This document shows, piece by piece, positions 27,719 through 38,848 of a stretch of DNA of 64,000 nt. The notes under the pieces are model-generated. The model saw only the letters and a program-made list of their open reading frames with translations. It did not search any database and was not told the origin of the DNA. The position numbers were made by a program, and so were the translations under genes. Origin of the DNA: Cyanobium sp. AMD-g (GTDB lineage: Bacteria; Cyanobacteriota; Cyanobacteriia; PCC-6307; Cyanobiaceae); assembly GCF_024346395.1 (NCBI RefSeq), contig NZ_JAGQCW010000001.1:868001-932000 (forward strand), given 5' to 3'. The first letter of the stretch is position 1. Each line of letters begins with the position of its first letter.

Positions 27719-27846
27719 GGGGGTCGGCCCGGGCAGCGGCGGCGCCACTTTGCCACCGGCCGCCCCATCGCCAGCGGGCGGGAACGCCGTCGTCAGGAGT
27801 TGGATAGGGTGCCGGGATCCAACCGTTGCGAACGGTGAACGTCCCG

Positions 27847-28740
27847 ATGGCCCCAGGCCGTGTCCAGGCCTGGCTGGAGCTGCTGCGCTGGCACAAGCCC
27901 AGTGGCAGGCTGATCCTCCTGATTCCCGCCGGCTGGGCCCTGTGGCTCGGTCCCGCCGTGCCACCTCCGGCCCTGCTGGTGGCCTGGATCGTGCTGGGGG
28001 GTCTGGCGGTGAGCGGCGCCGGCTGCGTGGCCAATGACCTCTGGGACCGGCGCATCGATCCCCTGGTGGAGCGCACCCGCCACCGGCCCCTGGCCGATGG
28101 CCGCCTCGGGGTGGGCACCGCAACCGTCCTGCTGCTCCTCTGCCTGGTGGTGGCCCTGGCGGCCCTGCTGGCCCTGCCAGCCGCCAGCCGGGTGCTCTGC
28201 GTGGGGCTGGCCCTGGCCACATTGCCCCTGGTGCTGCTCTATCCCTCCGCCAAGCGCTGGTTCGCCTATCCCCAGCTTGTGCTGGCGCTGTGCTGGGGTT
28301 TCGCCGTGCTGATTCCCTGGGCGGCCGCCCAGGGGGGTCTGCAGGGCAGCCTGGGCGGCTGGCCCCTGTTGCTCACCTGGCTGGCGGCGGTGAGCTGGAC
28401 CTTCGGCTTCGACACCGTCTACGCCATGAGCGACCGGGACGACGACCGGCGCCTCGGGGTGCGCAGCAGTGCCCTGAGCCTGGGGGCCAGGGCGCCCCTG
28501 GCGGTGGCCCTCTGCTACGGGCTCACCTGCGCGGGCCTGGCTCTGGGGGTGCTGCTGCAGGGACGGGCCGGGCTGCCGTTCTGGCTGCCATGGGCCGTCG
28601 CCACCCTGGCGATGCAGCAGCAGGCGGCCCGACTGCGTCTCCCCGACCTGCCCCGCAGCGCCTACGGCCGGCACTTCGCCGTCCAGGTGTGGCTCGGGGG
28701 TCTGCTGCTGCTGGCCGTGATCCTCTCCACCAGCACCTGA
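27847..28740 (+). CDS. UbiA-family 4-hydroxybenzoate polyprenyltransferase
   Basis: 297 residues from ATG 27847, with eight to nine membrane helices. The first Asp-rich motif is NDLWDRRID (about 61-69) and the second DRDDDRRLG (about 197-205); both bind Mg-prenyl diphosphate. WHKPSG at the N-terminus is typical of the 4-hydroxybenzoate group. In cyanobacteria this enzyme starts plastoquinone synthesis from 4-hydroxybenzoate. It is divergent from ppx/gppA, and the S66 peptidase follows six bases after. Confidence 0.88.
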   Translation: MAPGRVQAWLELLRWHKPSGRLILLIPAGWALWLGPAVPPPALLVAWIVLGGLAVSGAGCVANDLWDRRIDPLVERTRHRPLADGRLGVGTATVLLLLCLVVALAALLALPAASRVLCVGLALATLPLVLLYPSAKRWFAYPQLVLALCWGFAVLIPWAAAQGGLQGSLGGWPLLLTWLAAVSWTFGFDTVYAMSDRDDDRRLGVRSSALSLGARAPLAVALCYGLTCAGLALGVLLQGRAGLPFWLPWAVATLAMQQQAARLRLPDLPRSAYGRHFAVQVWLGGLLLLAVILSTST

Positions 28741-28746
28741 TCCGCC

Positions 28747-29709
28747 ATGAACGCCGGACTGCCACCCCGCCAGCCACTTCTCCTCCAACCCCCTGCCCTG
28801 CAGGCGGGCGACCGGGTACGACTGGTGGCCGCCAGCTCCGCCCTGGGGGATCTGGCGCGGCTGCAGGCGGGCCTGGCGGTGCTGACCAGCTGGGGCCTGG
28901 AGCTGGATGACGATCCCACCCGGCTGCCGGCACGCCGCTGGGGCTACCTGGCGGGCCAGGACGCCGAGCGGGCCGGCGATCTGCGGCCCAGCGGCGACCC
29001 GGAGAGCTCACCAGCCCTGCTGGCCTGCGTGCGGGGTGGCTGGGGGTCGGCCCGGCTGCTGGAGCGCCCGCTGGAGACGGCAGGCGGCTGGCTGCTGGGG
29101 TTCTCCGATGTGACCTCCCTGCTCTGGCACCGGCTGGCCATGGGCCGCGGGGGCGCCATCCATGGCCCCCTGCTCACCACCCTGGCGGGCGAACCGGCCT
29201 GGAGCCAGGAGCGGCTGCGGGCCCTGCTGTTCGGTGAGCCGCTGGGCGACCTGGACGGGGAGAGCTGGGTTGGCGGCCAGGCCGAGGGCCCGCTGCTGGC
29301 CGCCAACCTCACGGTGGCGACCCACCTGCTGGGCACGCCGCACCTGCCGGATCTGGACGGGGCGATCCTGGTTCTCGAAGACGTGGGGGAAGCGCCCTAC
29401 CGCCTCGAGCGGATGCTCACCCACTGGCGCCTCTGCGGGGCCCTGCAACGCCTGGGGGGCATCGGCTTCGGCAGCTTCGAGGGCTGCGACGACCCCGGGG
29501 AGGCCGACGGCGACTCGCCCCGGTTCAGCCTGGAGCAGGTGCTGCGGGAGCGGACCGCCGATCTGGGCATCCCTGTGCTGGCGGGCTTGCCGGTGGGCCA
29601 TGGCCCTGTCAATGCCGCCCTGCCCCTGGGCGTGCGCGCCCGGCTCGACGGCGACCGGGGCCGGCTCAGCGTGGTCGCTGCCGGGCCTGGGTCCGTCAGC
29701 TGCCGGTGA
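28747..29709 (+). CDS. LD-carboxypeptidase, peptidase family S66
   Basis: 320 residues. VRGGWGSARLLE and GFSDVTSLLW (the serine nucleophile lies in GFSD) are followed by a C-terminal half with LEDVGEAPYRLERML (Glu) and GLPVGHG (His), giving the Ser-Glu-His triad of LdcA. It trims the terminal D-Ala of tetrapeptides in murein recycling. No signal peptide is present, so it should be cytosolic. It overlaps the next convergent gene by 14 bases. Confidence 0.9.
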   Translation: MNAGLPPRQPLLLQPPALQAGDRVRLVAASSALGDLARLQAGLAVLTSWGLELDDDPTRLPARRWGYLAGQDAERAGDLRPSGDPESSPALLACVRGGWGSARLLERPLETAGGWLLGFSDVTSLLWHRLAMGRGGAIHGPLLTTLAGEPAWSQERLRALLFGEPLGDLDGESWVGGQAEGPLLAANLTVATHLLGTPHLPDLDGAILVLEDVGEAPYRLERMLTHWRLCGALQRLGGIGFGSFEGCDDPGEADGDSPRFSLEQVLRERTADLGIPVLAGLPVGHGPVNAALPLGVRARLDGDRGRLSVVAAGPGSVSCR

Positions 29710-30766
29710 GCTTCTCCTCGTCGATGACGGTGCGACCCACCAGCTGACCATCCTTCAGCAGCTGGCTCAACCGCCAGCGGCGGCGGCCGTCGGGGCTGCA
29801 GCTGATGATCTCGTGGATGTCGGGATCACCTGGATCCCGGGCCCGCATCACCAGCAGGCTGCCGGCGGTCGGCTGCTCGCCCGGCAGGTCCATCGCCCAG
29901 CCCTGGTAGCGCTCGCTGGCGAACCACACCCGGCCGGAATGGATCTCGCCATGGGCCTCGAAGCGGCGCAGCGGGGCCTCCTCAGGACCATGGAGGTTGC
30001 GCTGGTGGTAACGCCAGCGACCTCCCTCCTGGAACACCCGGATGGCGATCGTGCTTGGGAAGCTCTCGAGCAGCCCTCCCGCGGCGTCATAACGCCGGAA
30101 GCTGCCCCGCCACACGCCCTGTTGCCCCACCAGGGCGGGCAGATCGTCCCCGATGGGACCCTCCACCCGATCGAACAACAGCCAGCTGAAGCCGTCGACC
30201 TCGCCCCGCACCGAGCCATCGGCCAACCGCAGGCTGCGGTCCCGGTACCAGAGCTGGTCGGGATGGAGGAGCATTTCGAACTCGGCGCAGACCTCGCCGT
30301 CCTGGGGATGGCGGTAGCGGCAGGCCCCGGGATCCATGCGGGCGCGGAAGCGGTCGAAGGCAGGCTCCGCCTCGAAGAACAGGTCGCAGCCCGGATGGCG
30401 GTCGAAGGCCTCCGGTCCCAGGGTCTGCACCTGGGCTGCCGCCAGCACCGGGCGGTCGTAGGTGGGCCCGCCCCGGAAGAACAGCTGCTCGGCCCGGACG
30501 CTGCCGCGATGCGGATCCAGACCGAGCACCACCACCCGCTGGCGGTGGGCCAGCTGCGGGGCGCTGGCGCGGAACTCCTGGAAGTAGAGCACCAGCGCGC
30601 CGAGCTGGGGCGCCTGCAGCCGCACCACCTCCATGGTGCGCAGCTCGCGGGTGAGCTCAGGCGCCTCCGGACCGCCCCTGGCCACCGTGGCGGCCACCTG
30701 GCGCCGGTTGTGGAACGACCCCTGCCAGCGGCAGGCGATCGTCTCGAGCTGGGCGGCGGCGTCCAT
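29696..30766 (-). CDS. CpcT/CpeT-like lyase domain fused to a DUF3598-like domain
   Basis: 356 residues. Residues about 5-200 resemble the CpcT/CpeT bilin-lyase family: HRQRVVVL at 74-81, EQLFF at 93-97, PGCDLFFE at 125-132, GEVCAEFEMLLHPDQLW, and a GFSWLLFDR strand at the end. Residues about 210-350 look like a second lipocalin-type domain of the DUF3598 kind (GVWRGSFRRYDAAGGLLESF). It may attach or handle phycobilins on phycobiliproteins. Normal lyases of this family are about 200 residues, so this one carries an extra domain. Domain names are from pattern recognition only. Confidence 0.65.
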   Translation of the reverse strand: MDAAAQLETIACRWQGSFHNRRQVAATVARGGPEAPELTRELRTMEVVRLQAPQLGALVLYFQEFRASAPQLAHRQRVVVLGLDPHRGSVRAEQLFFRGGPTYDRPVLAAAQVQTLGPEAFDRHPGCDLFFEAEPAFDRFRARMDPGACRYRHPQDGEVCAEFEMLLHPDQLWYRDRSLRLADGSVRGEVDGFSWLLFDRVEGPIGDDLPALVGQQGVWRGSFRRYDAAGGLLESFPSTIAIRVFQEGGRWRYHQRNLHGPEEAPLRRFEAHGEIHSGRVWFASERYQGWAMDLPGEQPTAGSLLVMRARDPGDPDIHEIISCSPDGRRRWRLSQLLKDGQLVGRTVIDEEKLTGS

Positions 30767-30774
30767 GGCTGGTC

Positions 30775-31482
30775 TCAGGTGCCGCGGGAGGCCAGCACGG
30801 CGCTGGCGATCGTGAGATCGAAACGGGTGGTGAGCTTGATGTTGGACGGCGGCGCCTCCAGCACCCGCACCGGCAGCCCCAGCCGCTCGTAGAGGGCCGC
30901 ATCGTCGGTGACGCTCCAGCCCTCACGCTCGGCCCGTCCATGGGCCTGGCGTAGCTGGGCCACCCCGAACCCCTGGGGCGTCTGGGCCGCCCAGAGGCCG
31001 CTGCGTTCGGGGGTGGCGGTGATCAGACCCCTGCCATCCACCTGCTTGATGGTGTCGGTGACGGGGGTGGCGGCGATGATGCCGGCCCCCTCGGCCATGG
31101 CCTCGGTCAGGGCCGTGGCGCAGCGCTCCAGCAACTCCGGTTCCGCCAGACAGCGGGCGCCGTCATGGATCAGCACCGCCTCGGCATCGGCCGGCAGGGC
31201 CTCCAGGCCACGGCGCACCGAGGCCTGGCGGGTGTCCCCGCCGACGATCCAGGCCACCGGTTCAGCCAGGAAGCGGCCCGGCGCGGCCGCGGCCAGGATC
31301 GCCGCGATCGCCGCTTCGTCCTCGGGCCGGCCCATCACCCCGATCCAGCGGATCGCCCCGCAGGCCAGGGCGGCATCGAGGGTCCAGGCCAGGACGGGGC
31401 GGCCGGCCAGGGGCAGCAGCAACTTGTTGGTGGCGGCGCCCATGCGGCGCCCGCTGCCGGCGGCGGCGATCAGCAAATGCAC
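30775..31482 (-). CDS. ispD: 2-C-methyl-D-erythritol 4-phosphate cytidylyltransferase
   Basis: 235 residues from GTG 31482 ([15 protein letters not shown]); an ATG 14 codons upstream is an alternative. The CTP-binding AAGSGRRMG with K26-type lysine (ATNKLLLPL), [10 protein letters not shown] in the middle and the late [11 protein letters not shown] are diagnostic. It couples MEP to CTP in the MEP isoprenoid pathway, which feeds carotenoids, phytol and quinones. It lies head-to-head with the GT9-like gene. Confidence 0.93.
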   Translation of the reverse strand: MHLLIAAAGSGRRMGAATNKLLLPLAGRPVLAWTLDAALACGAIRWIGVMGRPEDEAAIAAILAAAAPGRFLAEPVAWIVGGDTRQASVRRGLEALPADAEAVLIHDGARCLAEPELLERCATALTEAMAEGAGIIAATPVTDTIKQVDGRGLITATPERSGLWAAQTPQGFGVAQLRQAHGRAEREGWSVTDDAALYERLGLPVRVLEAPPSNIKLTTRFDLTIASAVLASRGT

Positions 31483-31561
31483 AAGCGATGGGCCGCCCGG
31501 GCGGAACACTGGAATCCTCTCCATACAATCAGGCCGCCAGGCCCGCCCGACCCAACGCCCG

Positions 31562-32404
31562 ATGCGCGCACTGTTTCTGATCCCGGGCGATGGCGCCAAC
31601 CAGTTGCAGGCGCTTCCCGCCGTGGCGGCCACCGCCGAGCAGCTCCGGTTCCAGATCCAGGTGGTCTGCCACCCCTCGCTGGCCGCTCTCTGGAAACTGT
31701 TGCCGGCGGTGGAGAAGGTCATCCCCTTCAACTTCGGCGACGCCACCCTGGCCGACTGGGCCAACCTGCTCGGATGCGTGCGGGAGCCCGATTTTCAGGC
31801 CTGCATCAACCTGGCCAGGGGCCGCCAGGTCGACCTGATGCTCTCGATGAGCCACATCCCCAACCGCATGGCCGCCGGGGGCTTCTCCGCCACCGAGACC
31901 GTGCAGGTGCCCCAGGGTCTCTGGCCCGCCCAGGCCCTGGAGGCCTACCTGCGGCCGATCGGGGTCAGCCTCGATGCCGCCGCCTTCCGCCTCAGCCTGC
32001 CGAAGGCCGCCCTCGATGAAGCGGTCGCCACGTTGCCGGCCGGCGAGGGGCCGATGCTGCTGCTGGCCCCCTCCAGCGGCCCGGACGACTGGCCTGCCGC
32101 AGCCTGGAAGGAGCTGCCCGGCCGCATCGCCGCCACCCTCCCCGGCCTGCGCTCCCTGCAGGTGCCCCCGGCCGCTTCGGCCCACCTGCCCGACCGGGCC
32201 GCCCTGGTGGCCGCCAGTGATGTGGTGCTGGCCAGCGATGCGGTGACCATCGAACTGGCTCTACTCAGCGGCACCCCGGTGGTGGCCCTGGGTCGCAGCA
32301 GCGACAGCCTGCCGGCCCGCAGCGGAGTACAAGGGCTGGGTTCCCCCGGCCAGCTGCGTGACCTCCCCTCCAGCGACGTGCTCAAGGCCCTCGGCCTGGG
32401 CTGA
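31562..32404 (+). CDS. GT9/heptosyltransferase-like protein
   Basis: 280 residues. It opens [20 protein letters not shown], the GT9 (ADP-heptose:LPS heptosyltransferase) N-terminal pattern. The C-terminal half has [20 protein letters not shown] and [23 protein letters not shown], the nucleotide-sugar side. It is short for the family and the usual D-D-S/T-G-xH motifs are eroded, so enzymatic activity is uncertain. TACAAT at 31524-31529 may be its -10 box. Confidence 0.7.
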   Translation: MRALFLIPGDGANQLQALPAVAATAEQLRFQIQVVCHPSLAALWKLLPAVEKVIPFNFGDATLADWANLLGCVREPDFQACINLARGRQVDLMLSMSHIPNRMAAGGFSATETVQVPQGLWPAQALEAYLRPIGVSLDAAAFRLSLPKAALDEAVATLPAGEGPMLLLAPSSGPDDWPAAAWKELPGRIAATLPGLRSLQVPPAASAHLPDRAALVAASDVVLASDAVTIELALLSGTPVVALGRSSDSLPARSGVQGLGSPGQLRDLPSSDVLKALGLG

Positions 32405-32413
32405 GGGGCGCCC

Positions 32414-34331
<1,918 letters not shown>

Positions 34332-34595
34332 TGACGGGTCACCGTGCCGCAACAGGCCTTCGCCAGGCCATGGCCAAGCCTGAGCCTGAAGCGGCGCTGA
34401 CAAGCTTTGCCCGGGCAGACCATCCACTGGTTAAATCATCAATTCGCGCAGTTGCCAAAAACCTGCTCCAGAACCCCTGCAGAGATTGACTGTGACGGCA
34501 ACCGCACTGGTGCTGACAGCTCCAGAGGGAACTGCAGCCATCCGGGAAGGAAGGAGAAATCCAGTGCTGAGAGGAATCCTGGTGTCACCCCTGAA

Positions 34596-35984
34596 TCAGT
34601 TTCCGGCTAAAGACGGGATGCTTCTGCGCTGAAAACGATGGCCTGTCACCAGCATCAGCAGAGCTCCAGCGTAAAATGGAACAACAAAAAATTCTATCGC
34701 AAGCTCGCAGAACCCGCTGATTGCCGCGAAGTCACTGAGACCATTATAATGTAAATGCGGGAACAGAAGAAAGATCATTGATGTCGCGACCAGAATCCAT
34801 GCAAGAGCGTATTGGCGCGGATTCAAGTCAGCGCGGCGGTCGACCATGCTGAGCAGGAGCAACAAACTAGGAAGCATATAAATATGCTTATAATCATAGG
34901 AGACTGTCAATATGTAGCATCCCAGCCACGTCCAGCTGTTGATCAGGAAGAATGTCTGCGAGAATCGATCGAAAAAGCTATCTCCGATTACCCGAAAGCG
35001 ATGCTGTAGAGCCGAATGCAATCTCAGCCTCACAGCGAGAACTGCACCGAACACAAGCGCCAGCAGCTTCGAAATGATCAGTCCTCGTATCACCCAGCGC
35101 GCAGAATCAACACCAATCTGTTGTACAAGCGAGACGTTTATATAGCCGATTGCTTTCAGTCCGAAACTATTCATGCCTCCCTCACCATGCGGCAAGGGCG
35201 AGGCAAGCATCCAAGGCAGTGATAGGGCAAGTCCGACCACGCAACCAAAAAGAACCGCCGCCTTCACCGCATGACTTACTCTCCAGCCATGGCTCTTGGT
35301 AACCTGCCCAAACGCGAGCCAACCAACAAAGCCGGCCGCTGGATAAAGCTTGAGAGAAACGGCAAGCAATGTCAACAAAGCGGAAGGCAGCCAAGAGACA
35401 CGATTCCTCAAGCAGATGCAGGCCGCCGTGGCAGTGAGCAACAGGAATATCAGGCTATCTACATTACCTCGTTCGAGCACAAGTTGCGCAGGGAAACTCA
35501 CCAAGATTATGGATAACCAAAGCGGCCATGCCCAAGCTGACCGGAGCAAACCTTTGGAGACACCCAGGAGAACGATGACAAACGCAACTCCGCTGAAAAC
35601 TGCCAACGCCGCGCTCTGTCGAGAAGGAAACCGCAGCCAGCGGAGCAACCAAGTTGCCATCGGCGGATAGCCACTGTCTGGGTAACCACCACCATGCGTG
35701 CCGTACCCATAGGTTGCACAGCTTGCAGCAGCAGACTGATATATCGTCTGGAGTTTAGTTCCACATTCTCCAATCACCGTAATCCATTTCAAGTCTGCGA
35801 AAGCAGGTTGGATCCGCATCTCTCCAAGAATCAAGAACGACTGTTCTTGATGATCACCACCTATCGCGTATCCGACCAAGGATGAGCCCAGATACCACAG
35901 ACACCCAGCCAAGAGACAATAGGCAGCAATTGATGGCAGCTTGCTGCAAAGTCTGCTCTGTGGGCTGACTTCACGGAGTGGCAT
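34596..35984 (-). CDS. GT-C membrane glycosyltransferase (DUF2029/GT87-like)
   Basis: 462 residues from ATG 35984. The frame is open 62 codons further to 36170, but that extension is Thr/Ser/Arg-rich without family features. About ten membrane helices. A long first extracytoplasmic loop carries YPDSGYPPMATWLL, and VLERGNVDSLIFLLL is the typical GT87 block. Such enzymes use polyprenyl-phosphate sugars to glycosylate lipids or glycans outside the membrane. It is divergent from the SDR operon. Confidence 0.75.
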   Translation of the reverse strand: MPLREVSPQSRLCSKLPSIAAYCLLAGCLWYLGSSLVGYAIGGDHQEQSFLILGEMRIQPAFADLKWITVIGECGTKLQTIYQSAAASCATYGYGTHGGGYPDSGYPPMATWLLRWLRFPSRQSAALAVFSGVAFVIVLLGVSKGLLRSAWAWPLWLSIILVSFPAQLVLERGNVDSLIFLLLTATAACICLRNRVSWLPSALLTLLAVSLKLYPAAGFVGWLAFGQVTKSHGWRVSHAVKAAVLFGCVVGLALSLPWMLASPLPHGEGGMNSFGLKAIGYINVSLVQQIGVDSARWVIRGLIISKLLALVFGAVLAVRLRLHSALQHRFRVIGDSFFDRFSQTFFLINSWTWLGCYILTVSYDYKHIYMLPSLLLLLSMVDRRADLNPRQYALAWILVATSMIFLLFPHLHYNGLSDFAAISGFCELAIEFFVVPFYAGALLMLVTGHRFQRRSIPSLAGN

Positions 35985-36577
35985 TGTTGATGCTTTATGC
36001 GTTTCTACGATAGCCTTGCGGATCCATTGTGAAAACCGACCGGAAATGGTCCATGTTTTTTGTGGTGCCCTTTCATTCAGGCTGACGTTTCCCGTAAGGG
36101 GAGAGGGGCGCTTGGTTTGCTTTCCCACCAGATGGAATGGCTCAGTCAGCTCGCTGATCACCGAAACCACTCAACACCTGCCCAAAAGTGTCGGAGGATA
36201 CCGGAGATTGTGCTTCCAGACCAACCTTCCGAGTTGATCAGCCGCCTACCGACCAGGCACCTGTGCGCTGGAAGACAGCCGCTGAGGTGGGCGCCTGCTG
36301 GCGGCTCAAGAAGCCTGCGAACGGATGAAGGGGACTGCCAGAGTTGCCGTGTGCAATGAACGGCTGTGCTCAATGGCCAAATGCCCAAACAGCCTCTATA
36401 AAACCAGGACAAACACGGATACCAACATGCTGCCCCCGCCCGACAGCCTGGACGGCTCAAACGTCGGGAATCATACGGCGGTCTTGGCCAACGGGATTGC
36501 CGCGTCCCAACTTAACATTTTAACAAATAAGTTCGCAGATCCGCAACAGTTGACTTCGTAAATTCACATTCCTCTTC
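35985..36577. other. 593-base AT-rich divergent intergenic region
   Basis: Between the GT-C gene and the SDR gene. Short open frames occur (e.g. 36325-36561) but have no family features or good start context. Promoters in both directions are expected. One weak inverted pair, AGCCGC...GCGGCT, is seen near 36280-36311. No transposon ends recognised. Confidence 0.5.
36497..36526 (+). promoter_or_regulatory. Candidate promoter of the SDR operon
   Basis: TTGCCG, 18 bases, TAACAA, inside an AT-rich patch about 52 bases before the SDR ATG. A weak consensus match, chosen mainly for position. Confidence 0.25.
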
Positions 36578-37630
36578 ATGTCATCGTCTTCGACAAGTCG
36601 TCCGGTTGACCCACAACCCACAGCCAAAGCCGCTCAGATGACCTCAACCGATGAACTCTGGTCCAGCAAGCGCATCCTCATCACGGGTGGCGCTGGATTC
36701 ATCGGATCCACTCTGGCACTTCGTCTTGCAGACCTCGGGGCTCAGGTAACGGTGATTGACAGCCTGGTTCCTGAATATGGCGGTAACCTCTTCAACCTGC
36801 GGGAATGCGAAGATCGCATCCGCATCAATTATTCCGATATTCGCGACACGTTCTCCCTAAAACCATTACTGACAGACGTCGACATTCTCTTCAATCTTGC
36901 AGGGCAGACCAGTCATATGGACTCGATGAGTGAACCACATACCGATCTCAACATCAACTGTGGCGCCCAACTTAATCTTCTCGAAACCTGTCGACGCATC
37001 AACCCCACCATCCGCATCGTGTTTGCCAGCACGCGGCAAATCTATGGCAAGCCCCACTACCTGCCAGTAGACGAAGCCCATCCAATTTCCCCAGTCGACA
37101 TCAATGGCATACACAAATATGCTGCTGAACAGTATTATGGCCTCTATCACAGTCTTTACGGAATCCGATCCTGCATCCTCCGGCTCACCAATACCATCGG
37201 GCCTCGAATGCGCATCAAGGATGCTCGACAGACCTTCGTCGGAATCTGGATCCGCCGCCTCCTGGAGGACGATCCAATCGAGGTCTGGGGTGGCGAACAG
37301 CTCAGGGACTTCAATGATGTCGAAGATGTGGTCGACGCCCTGCTCACCGCAGCCTGGAACGCGAGCAGCTACGGGCAGGTCTACAACCTGGGAAGTGTGC
37401 AGAGAATCAGCCTGCGGCAGTTAGCCGAGCTGATGATCAGCCTTCATGGCGCCGGCGACTTGGTGATCAAGGACTATCCAGAGGAGCGTCGCAAGATCGA
37501 CATCGGTGACTACTACTCCAGCCATGATAAGTTCAGTGAAATTACGGGCTGGAGCCCTAGGATCCCTCTCGAGCAGACACTGGAGCGCACTCTCGCCTTC
37601 TACCAGTCGCACCGGGCTCCCTATCTCTGA
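36578..37630 (+). CDS. NAD-dependent epimerase/dehydratase (extended SDR) with altered catalytic motif
   Basis: 350 residues. The Rossmann GGAGFIG is at 37-43, FNLAGQTSH near 105-113, and the active-site Ser/Thr in FASTRQIYG (149-157). The usual Tyr-x3-Lys is replaced by Asn176-Gly-Ile-His-Lys180. The rest of the fold, including LRLTNTIGPR and DFNDVEDVVDA, is intact. It probably converts a sugar nucleotide for the island's pathway. It is the first gene of a plus-strand operon; DegT follows after 25 bases. Confidence 0.82.
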   Translation: MSSSSTSRPVDPQPTAKAAQMTSTDELWSSKRILITGGAGFIGSTLALRLADLGAQVTVIDSLVPEYGGNLFNLRECEDRIRINYSDIRDTFSLKPLLTDVDILFNLAGQTSHMDSMSEPHTDLNINCGAQLNLLETCRRINPTIRIVFASTRQIYGKPHYLPVDEAHPISPVDINGIHKYAAEQYYGLYHSLYGIRSCILRLTNTIGPRMRIKDARQTFVGIWIRRLLEDDPIEVWGGEQLRDFNDVEDVVDALLTAAWNASSYGQVYNLGSVQRISLRQLAELMISLHGAGDLVIKDYPEERRKIDIGDYYSSHDKFSEITGWSPRIPLEQTLERTLAFYQSHRAPYL

Positions 37631-37655
37631 TCTGATCTCCTCCACGCCCCTGTCC

Positions 37656-38843
37656 ATGGACTCAGTTGCAAGCATGACCCTGCGGGAACGCTGTAATTTC
37701 CCGCTGTTGGACTGCCAGCACTACCGCCAGGCCATCCACGCCGCAGTCGAGAGGGTCGTTGATTCTGGGCAGACGATCCTTTCGGACGGTGTGCGCGGCT
37801 TCGAGGAAGGCTTCGCCGCATGGCTCGGAGGAGGACTCTCGGCCGAGCACTGCCTGGGTGTGGGCAATGGCACCGATGCCCTGGAGCTGGCGATGCGCTG
37901 CGCCGGAGTGGAGCCAGGCGAAGGTGTGATCGTTCCCTCCTTCACCGCCTATGCCACCGTGGCGGCGATCCTGCGCGTCGGCGCTCAACCCATTTTCGTC
38001 GACGTTGAACCTGGACGGCCGGTGCTGAGTTTGATGGAGGTGGAACGCCGGGTGGCGGAAAAGGAGACATCCCCCAGGATCCGAGCCGTCATTGCGGTGC
38101 ATCTCTATGGAGAAGCCTGCGATTTGCACTCCCTGCGCGAACTCTGTCACCGCCACTCCCTTGCCCTCATTGAGGATTGCGCGCAGGCCACAGGAACGAT
38201 TTATGCAGGCAACTCGATCGGCACTTGGGGGGATTTCGCCGCCTTCAGTTTTTATCCCACGAAGAATCTGGCCGCCCTAGGCGATGGGGGCATGCTTGTG
38301 ATTGGCAAGCAGGCGGAGGCAGCTCTTCTGGCGAAGGCCCGGCGCATGCGGCTCTACGGTTGGAACGATCGGAGAGAAGCCGTGCAATTTGGTGCGAATA
38401 GCCGCCTGGATGAGGTGCAGGCATGGATTCTCAGTGGCAAACTCGCGGATTTGGACGAAAAGATCAAAGCCAGAAGAAGACTCGCCCAGAAGTATCGAGA
38501 ACATCTTTCTTCCTGGGTTGGCGAGATGGGCATCACCCTTCCTGAGGAGGGGAGGAACTGGTCACACAGCTATCACCTTTACGTGATCACGGTTGACCCA
38601 GCGAAGCGGCAGGAGATTCTGGCCAAGGGCGCTTCCGCTGGTATTCCCTATGCGGTTCATTACCCACTTGCCTGCCACCAGCATTCCTATATCGCTCAAC
38701 AGCCTGGCGTTCTGCAACATCCTCTGCCCCACAGCGAACGCTTGGCCGACAGCGTTCTGTCCCTGCCTTTGAACCCCTACCTCACGGACGAAGATGTTCA
38801 TACGGTGAGCAGGCATCTGCATTCCGTCCTTGCTGACCTGTAG
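37656..38843 (+). CDS. DegT/DnrJ/EryC1/StrS-family sugar aminotransferase
   Basis: 395 residues from ATG 37656. GVGNGTDALELAM (about 68-80) binds PLP phosphate, IEDCAQATG has Asp174 for the pyridine nitrogen, and FSFYPTKNLAALGDGG has Lys203 for the Schiff base. The C-terminal HYPLACHQH block is typical of sugar aminotransferases. It converts a keto-sugar nucleotide into an amino sugar with glutamate as donor. The partner SDR is directly upstream and the GT2 directly downstream. Confidence 0.92.
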   Translation: MDSVASMTLRERCNFPLLDCQHYRQAIHAAVERVVDSGQTILSDGVRGFEEGFAAWLGGGLSAEHCLGVGNGTDALELAMRCAGVEPGEGVIVPSFTAYATVAAILRVGAQPIFVDVEPGRPVLSLMEVERRVAEKETSPRIRAVIAVHLYGEACDLHSLRELCHRHSLALIEDCAQATGTIYAGNSIGTWGDFAAFSFYPTKNLAALGDGGMLVIGKQAEAALLAKARRMRLYGWNDRREAVQFGANSRLDEVQAWILSGKLADLDEKIKARRRLAQKYREHLSSWVGEMGITLPEEGRNWSHSYHLYVITVDPAKRQEILAKGASAGIPYAVHYPLACHQHSYIAQQPGVLQHPLPHSERLADSVLSLPLNPYLTDEDVHTVSRHLHSVLADL

Positions 38844-38848
38844 TTGCG

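Noticed and set aside
34332-34595. Attachment site or tRNA remnant at the left island edge
   Set aside because: No tRNA fragment, direct repeat or integrase could be recognised; the GC shift alone is not enough.
34596-36170. N-terminal extension of 62 residues on the GT-C protein
   Set aside because: The extension is Thr/Ser/Arg-rich with no helix, and the family begins at the first membrane helix; ATG 35984 is preferred.
36325-36561. A 78-residue frame in the long spacer before the SDR gene
   Set aside because: Composition is not protein-like, there is no Shine-Dalgarno and no motif. It may be chance in the AT-rich spacer.
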